Shown: positions 43,101-51,799 of the stretch, piece by piece | Layout of the letters: each line of letters begins with the position of its first letter | Numbering within the stretch: position 1 is the stretch's first letter | DNA from: Cryobacterium sp. PH31-L1 | GTDB taxonomy: Bacteria; Actinomycetota; Actinomycetes; Actinomycetales; Microbacteriaceae | Assembly (NCBI RefSeq): GCF_030063145.1 | Contig: NZ_JASISM010000007.1 | Location: 62,001-126,000 of the forward strand | Length of the DNA: 64,000 nucleotides | Direction of reading: 5' to 3' | Program-made: the position numbers and the translations under genes | The notes under the pieces: model-generated | What the model was told of the DNA's origin: nothing | The model's database searches: none | What the model saw: the letters and a program-made list of their open reading frames with translations, nothing else

Positions 43101-43717
43101 CCGAGCGGTTTGAGCTGGCGGCGAATCTCTCCCGCGAGGTCGCTCAACCGCGTGAGGTTGGTCTGCATGGCGTCGAGCTTGCGCAGGGTTTTTTCTTTGC
43201 GGCGACGGTGTTTGAGAATGCCGGCGGCCTCTTCGATGAAGCCGCGACGCTCCTCGGGGCTTGCTCGCAGCACGGCGTCGAGCTGGCCCTGCCCGACGAT
43301 GACGTGCATCTCACGGCCAAGGCCGGAGTCGCTGAGCAATTCTTGTACGTCGAGCAGCCGGCAAGTGCGCCCGTTGATGGCGTACTCGCTCGCGCCGTTG
43401 CGAAAAAGCGTGCGTGAAATGGTGACTTCGGAGTAATCGATCGGCAGGACGCCGTCGCTGTTGTCGATGGTGAGGATGACCTCGGCCCGGCCGAGCGGAC
43501 CGCGGGTCGACGTGCCGGCGAAGATGACGTCTTCCATCTTGCCGCCGCGCAGGGTTTTCACGCCCTGCTCCCCCATCACCCAGGCGAGGGCGTCGACGAC
43601 GTTGGACTTGCCCGACCCGTTCGGACCGACGACACAGGTGACGCCGGGCTCGAACGCGAACGTCGTCGGCTGGGCGAACGACTTGAACCCCTTGAGGGTG
43701 AGGCTCTTCAAGTACAA
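40184..43717 (-). CDS. smc: Chromosome segregation protein SMC
   Basis: ATPase that organises and segregates the chromosome with ScpA and ScpB. The 1177 residues have Walker A GPNGSGKSNVVDALAWV (about 32-48), long coiled coils (about 170-490 and 665-1010), a hinge (about 505-650) and the C-terminal head with signature LSGGERSLAAVALLIAIFKA and Walker B PFYIMDEVEAALDDAN. The start is TTG at 43717 with GAAAGGG seven bases upstream. The usual downstream partner ftsY is separated by the plus-strand sulfate operon. Confidence 0.97.
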   Translation of the reverse strand: MYLKSLTLKGFKSFAQPTTFAFEPGVTCVVGPNGSGKSNVVDALAWVMGEQGVKTLRGGKMEDVIFAGTSTRGPLGRAEVILTIDNSDGVLPIDYSEVTISRTLFRNGASEYAINGRTCRLLDVQELLSDSGLGREMHVIVGQGQLDAVLRASPEERRGFIEEAAGILKHRRRKEKTLRKLDAMQTNLTRLSDLAGEIRRQLKPLGHQAEIAREAQTIAAVVRDARARLLADDVVALRTALDAHNRTESERHTERVVLQEQLSQKQARVERLELVQVGDAVDLARRTSYALESVQERLRGLFTLANQRLALLGSEAESTGLVSSVTPTMLTEAAAEVEQLRAGIGAAQIAWEAARVQSVDARSRLDAVDEDIAAQAALVSRHDLEISHLTGQSETAASRLAAVRGEQLRQQNARDAATERSMKAQLQLDELRSAAPVGEPDSGELAEAFEQAQTAVQGVEAEVERLRDELHGHERERDAQAARQGAFSLALDQKDGSSALLGAKLDGIRGLVADHVRVQPGFEAAIAAALGSLADAVLADNRDAALAALVQAENDDFGRVELIVADGDDSAAPTIELGAQTGIRWANSVIHGPAGLCGLLAQTVIADDLAVARAAELTQGLTLITLAGEVLSPWVVSGGSGARQSKLELVAERDVAAERLAGVTSQIERVRCEFSEQRTLLQAYKEQSGSARAALRAFEAQLATVTERRGRLVVQADAAGADVDRVSAALQLASTALTQAEAVAARAAAALHTARSQPRPILDATLRDALYAELEAARETEVETRLQVETARERVRAGASRVATLTERLEDDRTAAEAAARRAVIRRRQVEAASRVAEALPAVLAAADRSVAEARIQLASAESERASQNTELQQLRQGQNVLRERLAAITENVHGLELEIYEKKLHLAALLERASSELGLTEDVLVGEYGPDQLVPPGGTAGGAAGGIRFDRAEQQKRFSVAERKLGQLGRVNPLALEEFAALEQRHRFLTEQLTDLTETRSDLLTIIADIDEKMQTIFSAAFDDTQAAFADVFPVLFPGGSGSIWLTDPDDPLTSGIEVSVKPAGKKIERLSLLSGGERSLAAVALLIAIFKARPSPFYIMDEVEAALDDANLGRLLTIFEDLRETSQLIVITHQKRTMEIADALYGVSMRQDGVSAVVGQRVGTRAEERADAAVG

Positions 43718-43848
43718 CTTAAGACCCTTTCGGTTGTCGGCCGCGATCCTGGTCTCGGGGCTGGTTCAACGGTACCGTGACCGACCGACAGTGGCCGGGA
43801 CATCCGCTGGTCGCGGAGTGTGGCGTGCACAACCGCGGAGTTTCGCAT

Positions 43849-43854
43849 TACTCT
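43849..43854 (+). promoter_or_regulatory. Leaderless -10 box (TACTCT) of the GNAT gene
   Basis: TACTCT ends eight bases before the ATG at 43863 and no ribosome site is present. The gap to smc (145 bp) shows nothing else of note. Confidence 0.4.
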
Positions 43855-43862
43855 GGCGCAGC

Positions 43863-44975
43863 ATGAGCGACTTCTCGATCGATGAACTCGTCATTCCGGC
43901 ATCACCGAACGCGCCCAGCTGGCCGGATTTTGAGGCGGCCGTCCACGTTCGCAACATCATCGAGGCCGAGGGTTTCGGCACGAACGACCTGCAGTACTCG
44001 GCGGCCGAGCTGCTTCCCGGGTGGCTCAACACGAAATATGACCCCAAGCGCATGTTCGTGGCACGCGTCGCCGGAGCTGTCGTCGGCCGGGCCGCCTATG
44101 AGACCTTGCCGGGCCCGAACGACGATCATGCCTGGCTGATCGCACAGGTACTGCCAGCTTGGCGCAATCGCGGCATCGGCACCGCCCTCGCCGATCGCGT
44201 CGAACTGCTCGCCGCCACTCAGAATCGGCACGAACTGATCGTGTACACGGTGTCCGCGGAGGCCGCGGGCGAACGCCTGACCGCACCGACCGGTTTCGGT
44301 TCGGTCCCGCTCGGAAACTCCGAAGTGCGATTTCTCCTCGCCCGCGGCTACCGGCTCGAGCAGGTGGAACGCGGCAGCCGACTCGAACTGCCCGCCGACA
44401 AGACCCTGCTCCGACGCTTTCGAGCGGATGCCGCGGCGCACGCCGGCGGCGACTACACCGTGCATTGTTGGAGTGAGGAGACTCCCCCGCGCTGGCGCGA
44501 CGATCTCGCTCTGCTCTATACGCGCATGAGCACGGATGCCCCCACGGCCGGCCTCGAAGAGCCCGAGGACGTCTGGACCGCCGAACGGCTGGTCGACGAG
44601 GAGACTTCCCGCGTCGGCAGCCCACGTCGAATGCTCACCGCGGCCGCGCTGCACGAGCCGAGCGGTCGCCTCGTCGCGTTCACCCAGCTCTCGGTGCCAG
44701 CTGAAAGTGACCGCTCCGTCGGTCAGGAGGACACGCTCGTGCTGCGCGAGCATCGCGGGCACCGCCTCGGCATGCTGCTGAAGAGCGCGAATCTGGAGTA
44801 TCTCGCGCAGGAGAGCCCCGGGCATCCGTCGGTGACGACTTTCAACGCCGAAGAGAACCGGCACATACTTGAGGTCAACGAGGCGCTCGGCTTCGTACCG
44901 ATGGGTTATGAGGGCGCCTGGAAACGTGTCGTGCCGCTGACGGACGAATCCATCGAATCCTCCGATTCGAGGTAA
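43863..44975 (+). CDS. Double-domain GNAT acetyltransferase
   Basis: A 370-residue protein with two GNAT folds. The first (about 20-170) has the acetyl-CoA motif WLIAQVLPAWRNRGIGTALADRVE; the second (about 200-355) has LVLREHRGHRLGMLLKSANLEYL and FNAEENRHILEVNEALGFVPMGYEG. Tandem GNAT proteins include mycothiol synthase MshD and many actinobacterial proteins of unknown substrate; the sequence does not decide. The open frame extends upstream antisense to smc, but the -10 box and a normal N-terminus support 43863. TAATG overlap leads towards the membrane protein. Confidence 0.8.
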   Translation: MSDFSIDELVIPASPNAPSWPDFEAAVHVRNIIEAEGFGTNDLQYSAAELLPGWLNTKYDPKRMFVARVAGAVVGRAAYETLPGPNDDHAWLIAQVLPAWRNRGIGTALADRVELLAATQNRHELIVYTVSAEAAGERLTAPTGFGSVPLGNSEVRFLLARGYRLEQVERGSRLELPADKTLLRRFRADAAAHAGGDYTVHCWSEETPPRWRDDLALLYTRMSTDAPTAGLEEPEDVWTAERLVDEETSRVGSPRRMLTAAALHEPSGRLVAFTQLSVPAESDRSVGQEDTLVLREHRGHRLGMLLKSANLEYLAQESPGHPSVTTFNAEENRHILEVNEALGFVPMGYEGAWKRVVPLTDESIESSDSR

Positions 44976-45010
44976 TGCTAGCCTGGCGGTTTCAGGCTGA
45001 GGGGGTTCTG

Positions 45011-45538
45011 GTGAGCGTACCTGCACGGATGAAAGCGATAGGGCCGGTGTCATACCTGGTCGTCGGGATGCTCGCGGCGATCGTCGGACTGCTGCCCTGG
45101 CTGGTCACCGGGATGCACCTTCCCATCCAGAATTTGTGGGCCGCCGACTCCGTGCCCGAGGACATGCCGATCGCCCTACTGCCGTTCAGCCAGTACACGA
45201 TCACCCTCGTCGTCGCGGTGGTTGTGACCGGGTCAGCGCTCGCCGTGGCCTGGTGCGGCCTGGCATCGGGTGGTCGGGTGGCTGGGGCTATCGTCAGTTT
45301 TCTCGCCCTCTGGATCGGACCGACACTGTTCACGGCAGTCAGCGCCGCCGCGGGAACTCGTGTGCTCGCCGCCTACCCGGCCGAGATGCGCGACTACGGT
45401 GTGCAGGTGTTCTTCAGCGCGCTGGGCGGGAAGGGCGGATCAATCGCGCTCCTGATCCCGGCGGTCATCGTGATGGTCCTCGGCTTGGCAGTGCGCCGGG
45501 CACTGCGGCGCCGGCGCCTCCAGGTGGCTCTGGCCTGA
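45011..45538 (+). CDS. Small membrane protein of unknown function
   Basis: About 175 residues with four hydrophobic segments (roughly 10-30, 54-78, 84-105 and 142-162) and a basic C-terminus (RRALRRRRLQ). No family recognised. GTG 45011 is preferred because GAGGGGG lies five to six bases upstream; an ATG at 44975 overlapping the GNAT stop is possible. It is convergent with mutM, 24 bp between stops. Whether it works with the GNAT protein is unknown. Confidence 0.6.
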   Translation: MSVPARMKAIGPVSYLVVGMLAAIVGLLPWLVTGMHLPIQNLWAADSVPEDMPIALLPFSQYTITLVVAVVVTGSALAVAWCGLASGGRVAGAIVSFLALWIGPTLFTAVSAAAGTRVLAAYPAEMRDYGVQVFFSALGGKGGSIALLIPAVIVMVLGLAVRRALRRRRLQVALA

Positions 45539-45562
45539 CGCCCCGGCGACCTCGCCGTACGG

Positions 45563-46474
45563 CTACCGCAGGCGCTGGCAGCGCGGACAGAAGTGCGAGC
45601 CGCGGTTCATGAACTGCTCGCGTACCAGAAGGGTGCCGCAGCGGGAGCACGGCGTTCCCTGTCGGCCGTAAACTTCCAGGCTGTGCGCGAAATACCCGGA
45701 CTTCCCGTTCACGTTCACGTACTGGGCGTCGAAACTGGTGCCGCCCTCGGCGAGAGCACGCTCCAGAATGGTCCGTACTGCCGCGAGCAGCGCCTTCGCT
45801 TCGGCGCGCGACAGCGACGCGGCCGGCTGCTCGTAGTGGATGCGCGCGGCGAACAGGGCCTCGTCCGCGTAGATATTGCCGATGCCGCTGATCAGGTTCT
45901 GGTCGAGCAGCGCCCGCTTGATGCCGGTGTTCTTCCGTGCCAGGGCCGCCAGAAACAGTTGAGGCGAGAACGACGGGTCGATCGGGTCGCGAGCAATGTG
46001 CGCGACCTGCGACGGAAGGCGGTGCTGCCACGCGGCATCCGCTGAACGCAGCCCCGAGTAGCCGCCGGGCAGCCCGTCGCTCGTGGCGAGCATAGCGTCG
46101 ACGGCCATGCTGCCGAAGATTCGCTGGTCGACGAAATTGACCCAGAGCTCGCCGTGGGTCGGGTGTTCCAACGTCAAGCGGATGCGCAACATACGATCCA
46201 CCGCCGCGCCCGGCGTGCGCAGCAGCACCTGACCGCTCATTCCAAGGTGGATGACGAGTGCCCGGTCGCTATCGAGGGGAAGCCACAAAAACTTGCCCCG
46301 GCGCACGGCGGCGAGAATTCGGCGCCCCGTGAGCTGCTCGGCGAACGATCCCGCCGCCGAAACATGGCGGCGCAGGGAACGTTCATCGAAGATTTCCACC
46401 CCGGTGACCAGCGCCCGGGTGACCGCCGGTTGCAGGCCGGAGCGCACGACCTCGACCTCGGGAAGTTCCGGCAC
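45563..46474 (-). CDS. mutM: Formamidopyrimidine-DNA glycosylase
   Basis: Removes 8-oxoguanine and formamidopyrimidines from DNA. The 303 residues begin PELPEVEVVRSGL after a GTG-encoded Met, giving the catalytic Pro2 and Glu3. The conserved lysine is in RRGKFLWLPL, and the C-terminal zinc finger is CSRCGTLLVREQFMNRGSHFCPRC. The frame extends upstream into rnc but the catalytic N-terminal proline fixes the start at 46474, four bases after the rnc stop. The rpmF-rnc-mutM order is standard. Confidence 0.95.
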   Translation of the reverse strand: MPELPEVEVVRSGLQPAVTRALVTGVEIFDERSLRRHVSAAGSFAEQLTGRRILAAVRRGKFLWLPLDSDRALVIHLGMSGQVLLRTPGAAVDRMLRIRLTLEHPTHGELWVNFVDQRIFGSMAVDAMLATSDGLPGGYSGLRSADAAWQHRLPSQVAHIARDPIDPSFSPQLFLAALARKNTGIKRALLDQNLISGIGNIYADEALFAARIHYEQPAASLSRAEAKALLAAVRTILERALAEGGTSFDAQYVNVNGKSGYFAHSLEVYGRQGTPCSRCGTLLVREQFMNRGSHFCPRCQRLR

Positions 46475-46478
46475 AGGG

Positions 46479-47171
46479 TTAAAGCGCGTTGAGCTGGTCG
46501 ATGGCGCCGCGGGCCGCGGCCATTTCTGCGAATTTCTTGCTCGGGCCGACGCCCTGGGCGTTGACGGACGAGCCGATGTCGACGGTCGCGACGAACACCT
46601 TGGAGTGATCGGGACCGCTGGCTTCGAGCGTGTAGACGGGAACGCCGACGCCTTTACTCGCGGCGAGTTCCTGCAGGCTCGTCTTCGGGTCCATCGACAC
46701 ACCGAAGTGGCCCGGTTCGGCCAGGAGGGGCTCGATCAGGCGCAACACGAACGCGGTGGCGACGTCGCCACCGGCGTCGAGGAACGTCGCTCCGATGAGC
46801 GCTTCGACGGTATCGGCCAGAATGGAGGCCTTATCGCGCCCGCCGGTGAGGATTTCGCCTCGGCCGAGTCGAATGTATTCGCCCAGGCCCAGGCCGCGAG
46901 CGATCTGCGCCAGCGCGGCCGTGGAGACCAGGCTGGCCCGGCGCTTGGCCAGGTGGCCCTCATCAAGGTCGGGGTAGGTGCGATAGAGCATCACCGTGAC
47001 GGCCTGACCCAGAATCGAGTCGCCCAGAAATTCGAGACGCTCGTTGGTGGGAATACCGCCGTTTTCATACGCAAAAGACCGGTGGGTCAGAGCAAGCTCC
47101 AGAATCACCGGTTCAATCTGCACTCCGAGGGTCGCCAACAGGGGCGACCGCTCGGTATCAACGTTTTTCAT
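46479..47171 (-). CDS. rnc: Ribonuclease III
   Basis: Cleaves double-stranded RNA in rRNA processing and mRNA turnover. The 230 residues contain the signature NERLEFLGDSILG (about 42-54), the second acidic site DTVEALIGATFLDAGG, and a C-terminal double-stranded RNA-binding domain (about 155-225: DPKTSLQELAASKG, PVYTLEASGPDHSKVFVATVDIG). GGAG lies nine bases before the ATG. It follows rpmF by 32 bp. Confidence 0.96.
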   Translation of the reverse strand: MKNVDTERSPLLATLGVQIEPVILELALTHRSFAYENGGIPTNERLEFLGDSILGQAVTVMLYRTYPDLDEGHLAKRRASLVSTAALAQIARGLGLGEYIRLGRGEILTGGRDKASILADTVEALIGATFLDAGGDVATAFVLRLIEPLLAEPGHFGVSMDPKTSLQELAASKGVGVPVYTLEASGPDHSKVFVATVDIGSSVNAQGVGPSKKFAEMAAARGAIDQLNAL

Positions 47172-47203
47172 CGACCGATCTCCGGCCCATCGAAAGCAGC
47201 GAC

Positions 47204-47407
47204 TTAAATGTCGGCGACTTTACGGCCCTTGTATTCCATGAACAACGGGGTGCCGGTGGAGTCGGTGACAACCTTGGCGCGGTGCGGCAGGCTGTAGACA
47301 ACCTTGCCGCCCTCCATGGTCTTCACGAGTGTGGGAGGCGTGGCCTTCCACTGCGCGCGACGCGAGTGAGTGTTGGAACGCGACATCTTGCGCTTCGGAA
47401 CTGCCAT
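47204..47407 (-). CDS. rpmF: 50S ribosomal protein L32
   Basis: Large-subunit protein of 67 residues beginning [19 protein letters not shown] and continuing through [10 protein letters not shown]. It has no CxxC zinc-binding cysteines, i.e. it is the zinc-independent form. It follows the DUF177 gene directly, as almost everywhere. Confidence 0.96.
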   Translation of the reverse strand: MAVPKRKMSRSNTHSRRAQWKATPPTLVKTMEGGKVVYSLPHRAKVVTDSTGTPLFMEYKGRKVADI

Positions 47408-47409
47408 GA

Positions 47410-47988
47410 CTACTTCTCTTCTCTGCTGTCTGAAACATGGATGTCCGCACCCATGCCTGTGTTTGTGTCTGTGGAAGCCGTAAACCCCGCAAGCGCTGAC
47501 CACCGGGGATCGTAGCGCTCGTCGGAAACGAGTTCAGGTAGTTCGGCAAGCGGTTGACCGGTCTCACTGTCAAGACCAGGGCAATCTCGCCGGCATACCG
47601 GCTGGAACGGAAGTGCTAACACTACCGCGTCCCGGATCAAAGATTCCAAATCGACATGGTCGTCAAGAATCTCAAACTCGAAGGCTTCCTCCTGAGGATA
47701 ACCGAAAAGCTCGGCAAACTGAACTCGAACCGGCAGGTCGATGTCTTTGAGGCATCGGCCGCACTCTCCGAGCGCCCGCGCGTACACCTCGATGCTCACC
47801 AGGATCCCCTCGTGCATCGCCTCGAGGCGCAGCTCAGTCGACAGCGTCGAACCGGCTTTCACTGCCACCAGGCCCGCGCCGAGGTCGTCGGGAACGACTA
47901 TATCGAGGTGGCGTTCGTGCATGGTGCCCGGGCGGTTGATCAGGTCACGCACGTCGACCGTGTACGGCGTCTTCTTGAACTTAGTCAC
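47410..47988 (-). CDS. DUF177/YceD family protein
   Basis: A 192-residue DUF177 protein, the conserved partner upstream of rpmF. Family relatives (YceD in E. coli, plant homologues) are linked to 23S rRNA processing or accumulation. The core is [32 protein letters not shown] and the C-terminal [16 protein letters not shown] 47988 is preferred over 48036 because TACAAT lies eight bases upstream and the family normally begins near this residue; the longer frame would overlap the transglutaminase gene. Confidence 0.85.
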   Translation of the reverse strand: MTKFKKTPYTVDVRDLINRPGTMHERHLDIVVPDDLGAGLVAVKAGSTLSTELRLEAMHEGILVSIEVYARALGECGRCLKDIDLPVRVQFAELFGYPQEEAFEFEILDDHVDLESLIRDAVVLALPFQPVCRRDCPGLDSETGQPLAELPELVSDERYDPRWSALAGFTASTDTNTGMGADIHVSDSREEK

Positions 47989-47996
47989 GGTCGTAA

Positions 47997-48002
47997 ATTG
48001 TA
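47997..48002 (-). promoter_or_regulatory. -10 box (TACAAT) of the DUF177-rpmF-rnc-mutM group
   Basis: Minus-strand TACAAT lies eight bases before the GTG at 47988, one of the best -10 matches in the window. It sits just beyond the transglutaminase stop and would give a near-leaderless transcript for DUF177 and rpmF. Confidence 0.5.
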
Positions 48003-48025
48003 CGCGCTGCGCGTGGGAGGTTCGT

Positions 48026-50425
48026 TCAGGGAGCAATCGTGCGGGCGCGACGATCTCCGCGCAGCACCGCGGTCAGGGTGGCGAACAGCGACGTCGGCGC
48101 ATAGTTTGCCCGCAAACGGATGCCCGTACTCGCGCCGCCGTGCAGCCTCCGCAGTACCAGGGTCAGGTCGGCGGCGAGAGTGTCGGCCCGCACGGGCGAC
48201 CGGTCGAAACGCGACCGCTCCAGCGCGAGGAGCACCCGTTCGAGAGCCTCCGTGGACGCTGGGTCGAGGATTCCGAGGCGCTCCAGCCGGCCGGCGAACG
48301 CTCGCGGCGTGTCGGTGATCGGCGTCGGTATGCCGTGATCGAGACTGGTGTGCTGCAGCTCGATCCAGGCCAGGCCGGCGCCAGCGCCTCCGGAGCGGAT
48401 GCGCCGCACCCGCGAGCGACGCAGTATCCGTCTGCTGACACCGGGCAGAAGAAGCAGCAAGAGACCCAGTGCGCTGAACCCGAGTACGGCGAGCAGGTTG
48501 CTGGCCTCGACGCTCTGCGGCGTGGTACCGCGTTCCAGGGCGGAATCGTCGGCCAGCCGGTCGGGGCTGAGCCCGGGAGCACCCGTGGCGGCGGCGCCAC
48601 CGGGCGTGGTCGTCGGCGTGCCGACATCCGCTGCCTGCTCATAGTTGGGGACGGTACCGCGGCCGGGCGTCGGCTCGAATCTCACCCAGCCGATTCCCAC
48701 GAAATACAGTTCAGGCCAGGCGTGCAGGTCGTGCGAGTCCACGTTGTACTGCCCGAGCCCCTGCTCGAGGTCTTGGGATTTGACGCCGGGCAGGTAGCCG
48801 AGCGAGACGCGGGACGGAATGCCGAGGGTACGTGCCATCGCCGCCATCGCGGAGGCGAAATGCACGCAGTACCCGCGCTTTTCCTGCAGGAACACACCGA
48901 TCACATCCACTCCCCCGCCGTCGTAGCCGTCTTCAACGGGCGCGTCGGTGTCATAGATGAAGTCGCTGCTGCGCAGATAGTCCTGAATGGCGACGGCAGC
49001 GTCATAGTTCGATGTCGTTTCCGCCGTCACCTGCCGGGCAGTTTCCTCGATGATCGGCGGCGGTTCGACCGGCAGTTGCAGATTGCCCAGGACGCTCGCC
49101 GGATAGTCGGTGCTGGAGCGCCGCAGTTGCTCGGCGGTGGGTTTCAACTCCAGGGACGACACCGTGTATTCCTGGCCGAGGGTGTTCGCCGTTACACTCG
49201 CGATCGCCCGGGTGCGGCTGTCCCAGTACCAGCGACCGGTGAGGCCCTCGATGCTGGTGGCGCGGGCCGGCGCAGGCAGCCAATGGCTGTTGACGCCCTC
49301 GATGACGACCGATGTCGACGCTGGCACCGTTTTCACGTTGGCGTCGAGCCCGAATGGCCTCTGAATGTCGTCGACGGTATTGCGCACGTCTGCCCCGTCG
49401 ATGCGCGCCGTCCAGGTCAACCCGATGACCTCATCGAGGGTGAGCAGCGTGAAATAAGGCTGCTGGGTGCCCGTCGAGGTGTAGTGAAATGCCGGTCCGG
49501 CCTTGGGCCGACGCAGGTCCTGCCCGAGATTGATCATCGGGCTCACGCCGCTGCCGAACAACAGACCGCCCGGCCGGGCCGTGACCAGCCCCCCGGCCGT
49601 GAACGCCGGCGCGACGGTGCTCAGCACCAGTGCACCCACGATGGCCAGGGAGCCCACCATGAGTGCGCCGCCGACCGGACCGGGGCCGCGCTGCCGCTCG
49701 GGGCGGTGCGCCAGCGTAGCGCGCGGACCGGTCGGAGGGCGCCGTGCCTCCTGGGTACGACGCACGTACACGTCCACCCGGAGCAGCAGCAGAAAAGCGA
49801 TAGCTGCCGCCAAGAGCGCGCCGATGTCGGCGCCGTCGTCAATAATGAAGCCCGGCGCCAAGAGGGGCACGAGCCCCCCCGCTGCTCCGATGGCCGGCCA
49901 ACGCAGGGTCACGGCAAGCAGGTCCATGATGACGGATATCAGCCCGGTTCCGCCCGCCAGCAAAAAGAGGATGCCGACGGTCACCTCGGCAGGTGTGCTC
50001 TGTTGGGCGATGGAGTCGCCACCGGCCGCGATCAACCCGCCGAACACGCCGACTGTCTCGGGCGTCGGAATCAGCCAGAGCAGGCCGGTTCCGCCGCCGA
50101 ACAGCAGCGTCAGGATGCCGACCAGCACCGCAACGTTTGCCACCGGCACGATCGGGCGGGGCACACCGAGGCGACGCCACAGGGCGGCGCCGACCAGGAC
50201 GGCGGCGGCGACACCCGCGCACACCCACCACCACGCGCTGCCGCGCAGCAGCGGTCCGAGGGCAGCGCAGCAGATCAGCAGCAGCACCAGCAAACTGAGA
50301 GCGAGCGGCCAGAGCGCGGCAGCTCGCCCGCCGCGCCGACTGCGGGGCGCCCGAGGCGGGCTCACCTGGCGTACGGGCGGCCGGGAATCTGCGGCCGGCG
50401 CCTCCTGGGCAACCAGGCTAGTCAT
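48026..50425 (-). CDS. TgpA-type transmembrane transglutaminase-like protein
   Basis: A 799-residue membrane protein with about seven N-terminal transmembrane helices, a large extracytoplasmic transglutaminase-like domain with catalytic Cys in RGYCVHFASAMAAMARTLGIPSR and His in DSHDLHAWPELYFVGIGWVRFEPTPG, one further helix near residue 640 and a cytoplasmic DUF4129-like C-terminus. Related proteins are part of MoxR-DUF58-transglutaminase loci; roles in envelope processing are suspected. ATG 50425 has GAGGAG seven bases upstream and overlaps the DUF58 stop. Confidence 0.88.
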   Translation of the reverse strand: MTSLVAQEAPAADSRPPVRQVSPPRAPRSRRGGRAAALWPLALSLLVLLLICCAALGPLLRGSAWWWVCAGVAAAVLVGAALWRRLGVPRPIVPVANVAVLVGILTLLFGGGTGLLWLIPTPETVGVFGGLIAAGGDSIAQQSTPAEVTVGILFLLAGGTGLISVIMDLLAVTLRWPAIGAAGGLVPLLAPGFIIDDGADIGALLAAAIAFLLLLRVDVYVRRTQEARRPPTGPRATLAHRPERQRGPGPVGGALMVGSLAIVGALVLSTVAPAFTAGGLVTARPGGLLFGSGVSPMINLGQDLRRPKAGPAFHYTSTGTQQPYFTLLTLDEVIGLTWTARIDGADVRNTVDDIQRPFGLDANVKTVPASTSVVIEGVNSHWLPAPARATSIEGLTGRWYWDSRTRAIASVTANTLGQEYTVSSLELKPTAEQLRRSSTDYPASVLGNLQLPVEPPPIIEETARQVTAETTSNYDAAVAIQDYLRSSDFIYDTDAPVEDGYDGGGVDVIGVFLQEKRGYCVHFASAMAAMARTLGIPSRVSLGYLPGVKSQDLEQGLGQYNVDSHDLHAWPELYFVGIGWVRFEPTPGRGTVPNYEQAADVGTPTTTPGGAAATGAPGLSPDRLADDSALERGTTPQSVEASNLLAVLGFSALGLLLLLLPGVSRRILRRSRVRRIRSGGAGAGLAWIELQHTSLDHGIPTPITDTPRAFAGRLERLGILDPASTEALERVLLALERSRFDRSPVRADTLAADLTLVLRRLHGGASTGIRLRANYAPTSLFATLTAVLRGDRRARTIAP

Positions 50426-51797
50426 GGCTGGCTCCTCGCTCCCCACTCACGTCGTTCCACACGTCTTCCAGGTTCTCGGTCGTGGCCAGCTCCACACAGC
50501 GCCACCCGGCGGCCTGCAAGCGGTCGCGGGCCGGCACCCCGACCGTTCGTTGCACCAACGCGACGGCGGGCTCACAGTGACGCGCGAGGGCAACGAGATC
50601 GTCGACATCCGCTTCGGACACGCTCACGAGCATCGCGAACGTCGGAAGAGATGGCTGCGCCCCCCGGAGGGCTGCACGCAGCGGCGCCCTGCGCTCTGCG
50701 GCCAGGCGAACGCTGCGGGTCGGCCATGGAACCGGCACGACACTGGCCAGGGCTTCCAGCAGGGCGCGATCACCGCCGGGGGCCCGAAAAGTGGCCGGCA
50801 CGTCGCCGTGCAGCCCGCCCAGGGTCTGTTGGTCGCCCGGCAGCATCTGGCTGGCACCCAGCTCGATCACCTCGACCCGGTATCCGGCGTCGAGCAGGTG
50901 CACACCGACGGATGCTGCCAGCTCGATCTCGAGTTCAAATCCGGCCACAAGGTGCGGCGGAACATGCCCGGCGCCAAGCCCGGCCGCGCCGGCGAGGGTC
51001 GTATCGAGCACGACGCGGGCCTCCGGATTGCTGCGCTGCTCCTCTTGACGCACCATGATTTCGCCGTGCCGGGCGGTGGCCGGCCAGTTCACCCGACGCA
51101 GGGCATCCCCGGGGCGATATTCGCGGGCGATGAGTTCGTCGGAGGTGGGGGTGGCTTGGCGCACGAGTTCTCGAATGGACCCGTCGTTGCTGGACTGGGC
51201 GAGGCCATTACCCGGGAGCGGCGTCACGCGCGGCGTCACGATCAGGTCGTGGGGTGAGCCGGCATGTCGGTCGCTGTGCGCGAAACCGAACGGGTCCTGG
51301 CGTGACACGCGGAGCGGACCAACGTCGTAGACGCCGCGATGGCGCGGCACGACGGAGTACTCCAGACGCACGGTGTCGCCGGTCGCGCCGCTTCGACTAA
51401 CGAGGGGGAGGATGGCCGCCGGAGGCGCCTCCACTCCGGGTGATGGGGTGTCAGCCCACCAGGCGCCACTGAGCGGAGTTGCCGAGAGGTTGCGCAGCTG
51501 CAACGAAACCACGCTCTCACCACCGACCGGAACGATCGGCGGCCGAAAGACCCGGGTGACTTCGACCCGGGCCGGGCGGAGCGAAACGTAACCGGCGGCG
51601 ACGAGCGGAGCCACGATCATCAGGCTGCCCACGAACAGCATGTCACGGCTGTTGACCAGCATTGCGTTGGCAAACAGCACGACGCCGGCGGCCAGAACAA
51701 CCCAGCCGCGCAGGGTGAGACGCGTGGCGAATCGGGCTGCCATCCGCGTGTACCAGTCGGCATTGACCAGTCCGGGTTCTTTCACCCCGCGTGCCAT
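50418..51797 (-). CDS. DUF58 domain protein
   Basis: A 459-residue protein with two N-terminal transmembrane helices (about 33-75) and the DUF58 signature DELIAREYRPGDALRRVNWPATARHGEIMVRQEE (about 240-273), next to a VWA-like fold. It is the standard partner of MoxR ATPases and may serve as the substrate or scaffold. It starts two bases after the moxR stop and overlaps the transglutaminase gene. The specific target of this MoxR system is unknown. Confidence 0.88.
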   Translation of the reverse strand: MARGVKEPGLVNADWYTRMAARFATRLTLRGWVVLAAGVVLFANAMLVNSRDMLFVGSLMIVAPLVAAGYVSLRPARVEVTRVFRPPIVPVGGESVVSLQLRNLSATPLSGAWWADTPSPGVEAPPAAILPLVSRSGATGDTVRLEYSVVPRHRGVYDVGPLRVSRQDPFGFAHSDRHAGSPHDLIVTPRVTPLPGNGLAQSSNDGSIRELVRQATPTSDELIAREYRPGDALRRVNWPATARHGEIMVRQEEQRSNPEARVVLDTTLAGAAGLGAGHVPPHLVAGFELEIELAASVGVHLLDAGYRVEVIELGASQMLPGDQQTLGGLHGDVPATFRAPGGDRALLEALASVVPVPWPTRSVRLAAERRAPLRAALRGAQPSLPTFAMLVSVSEADVDDLVALARHCEPAVALVQRTVGVPARDRLQAAGWRCVELATTENLEDVWNDVSGERGASHD

Positions 51798-51799
51798 GA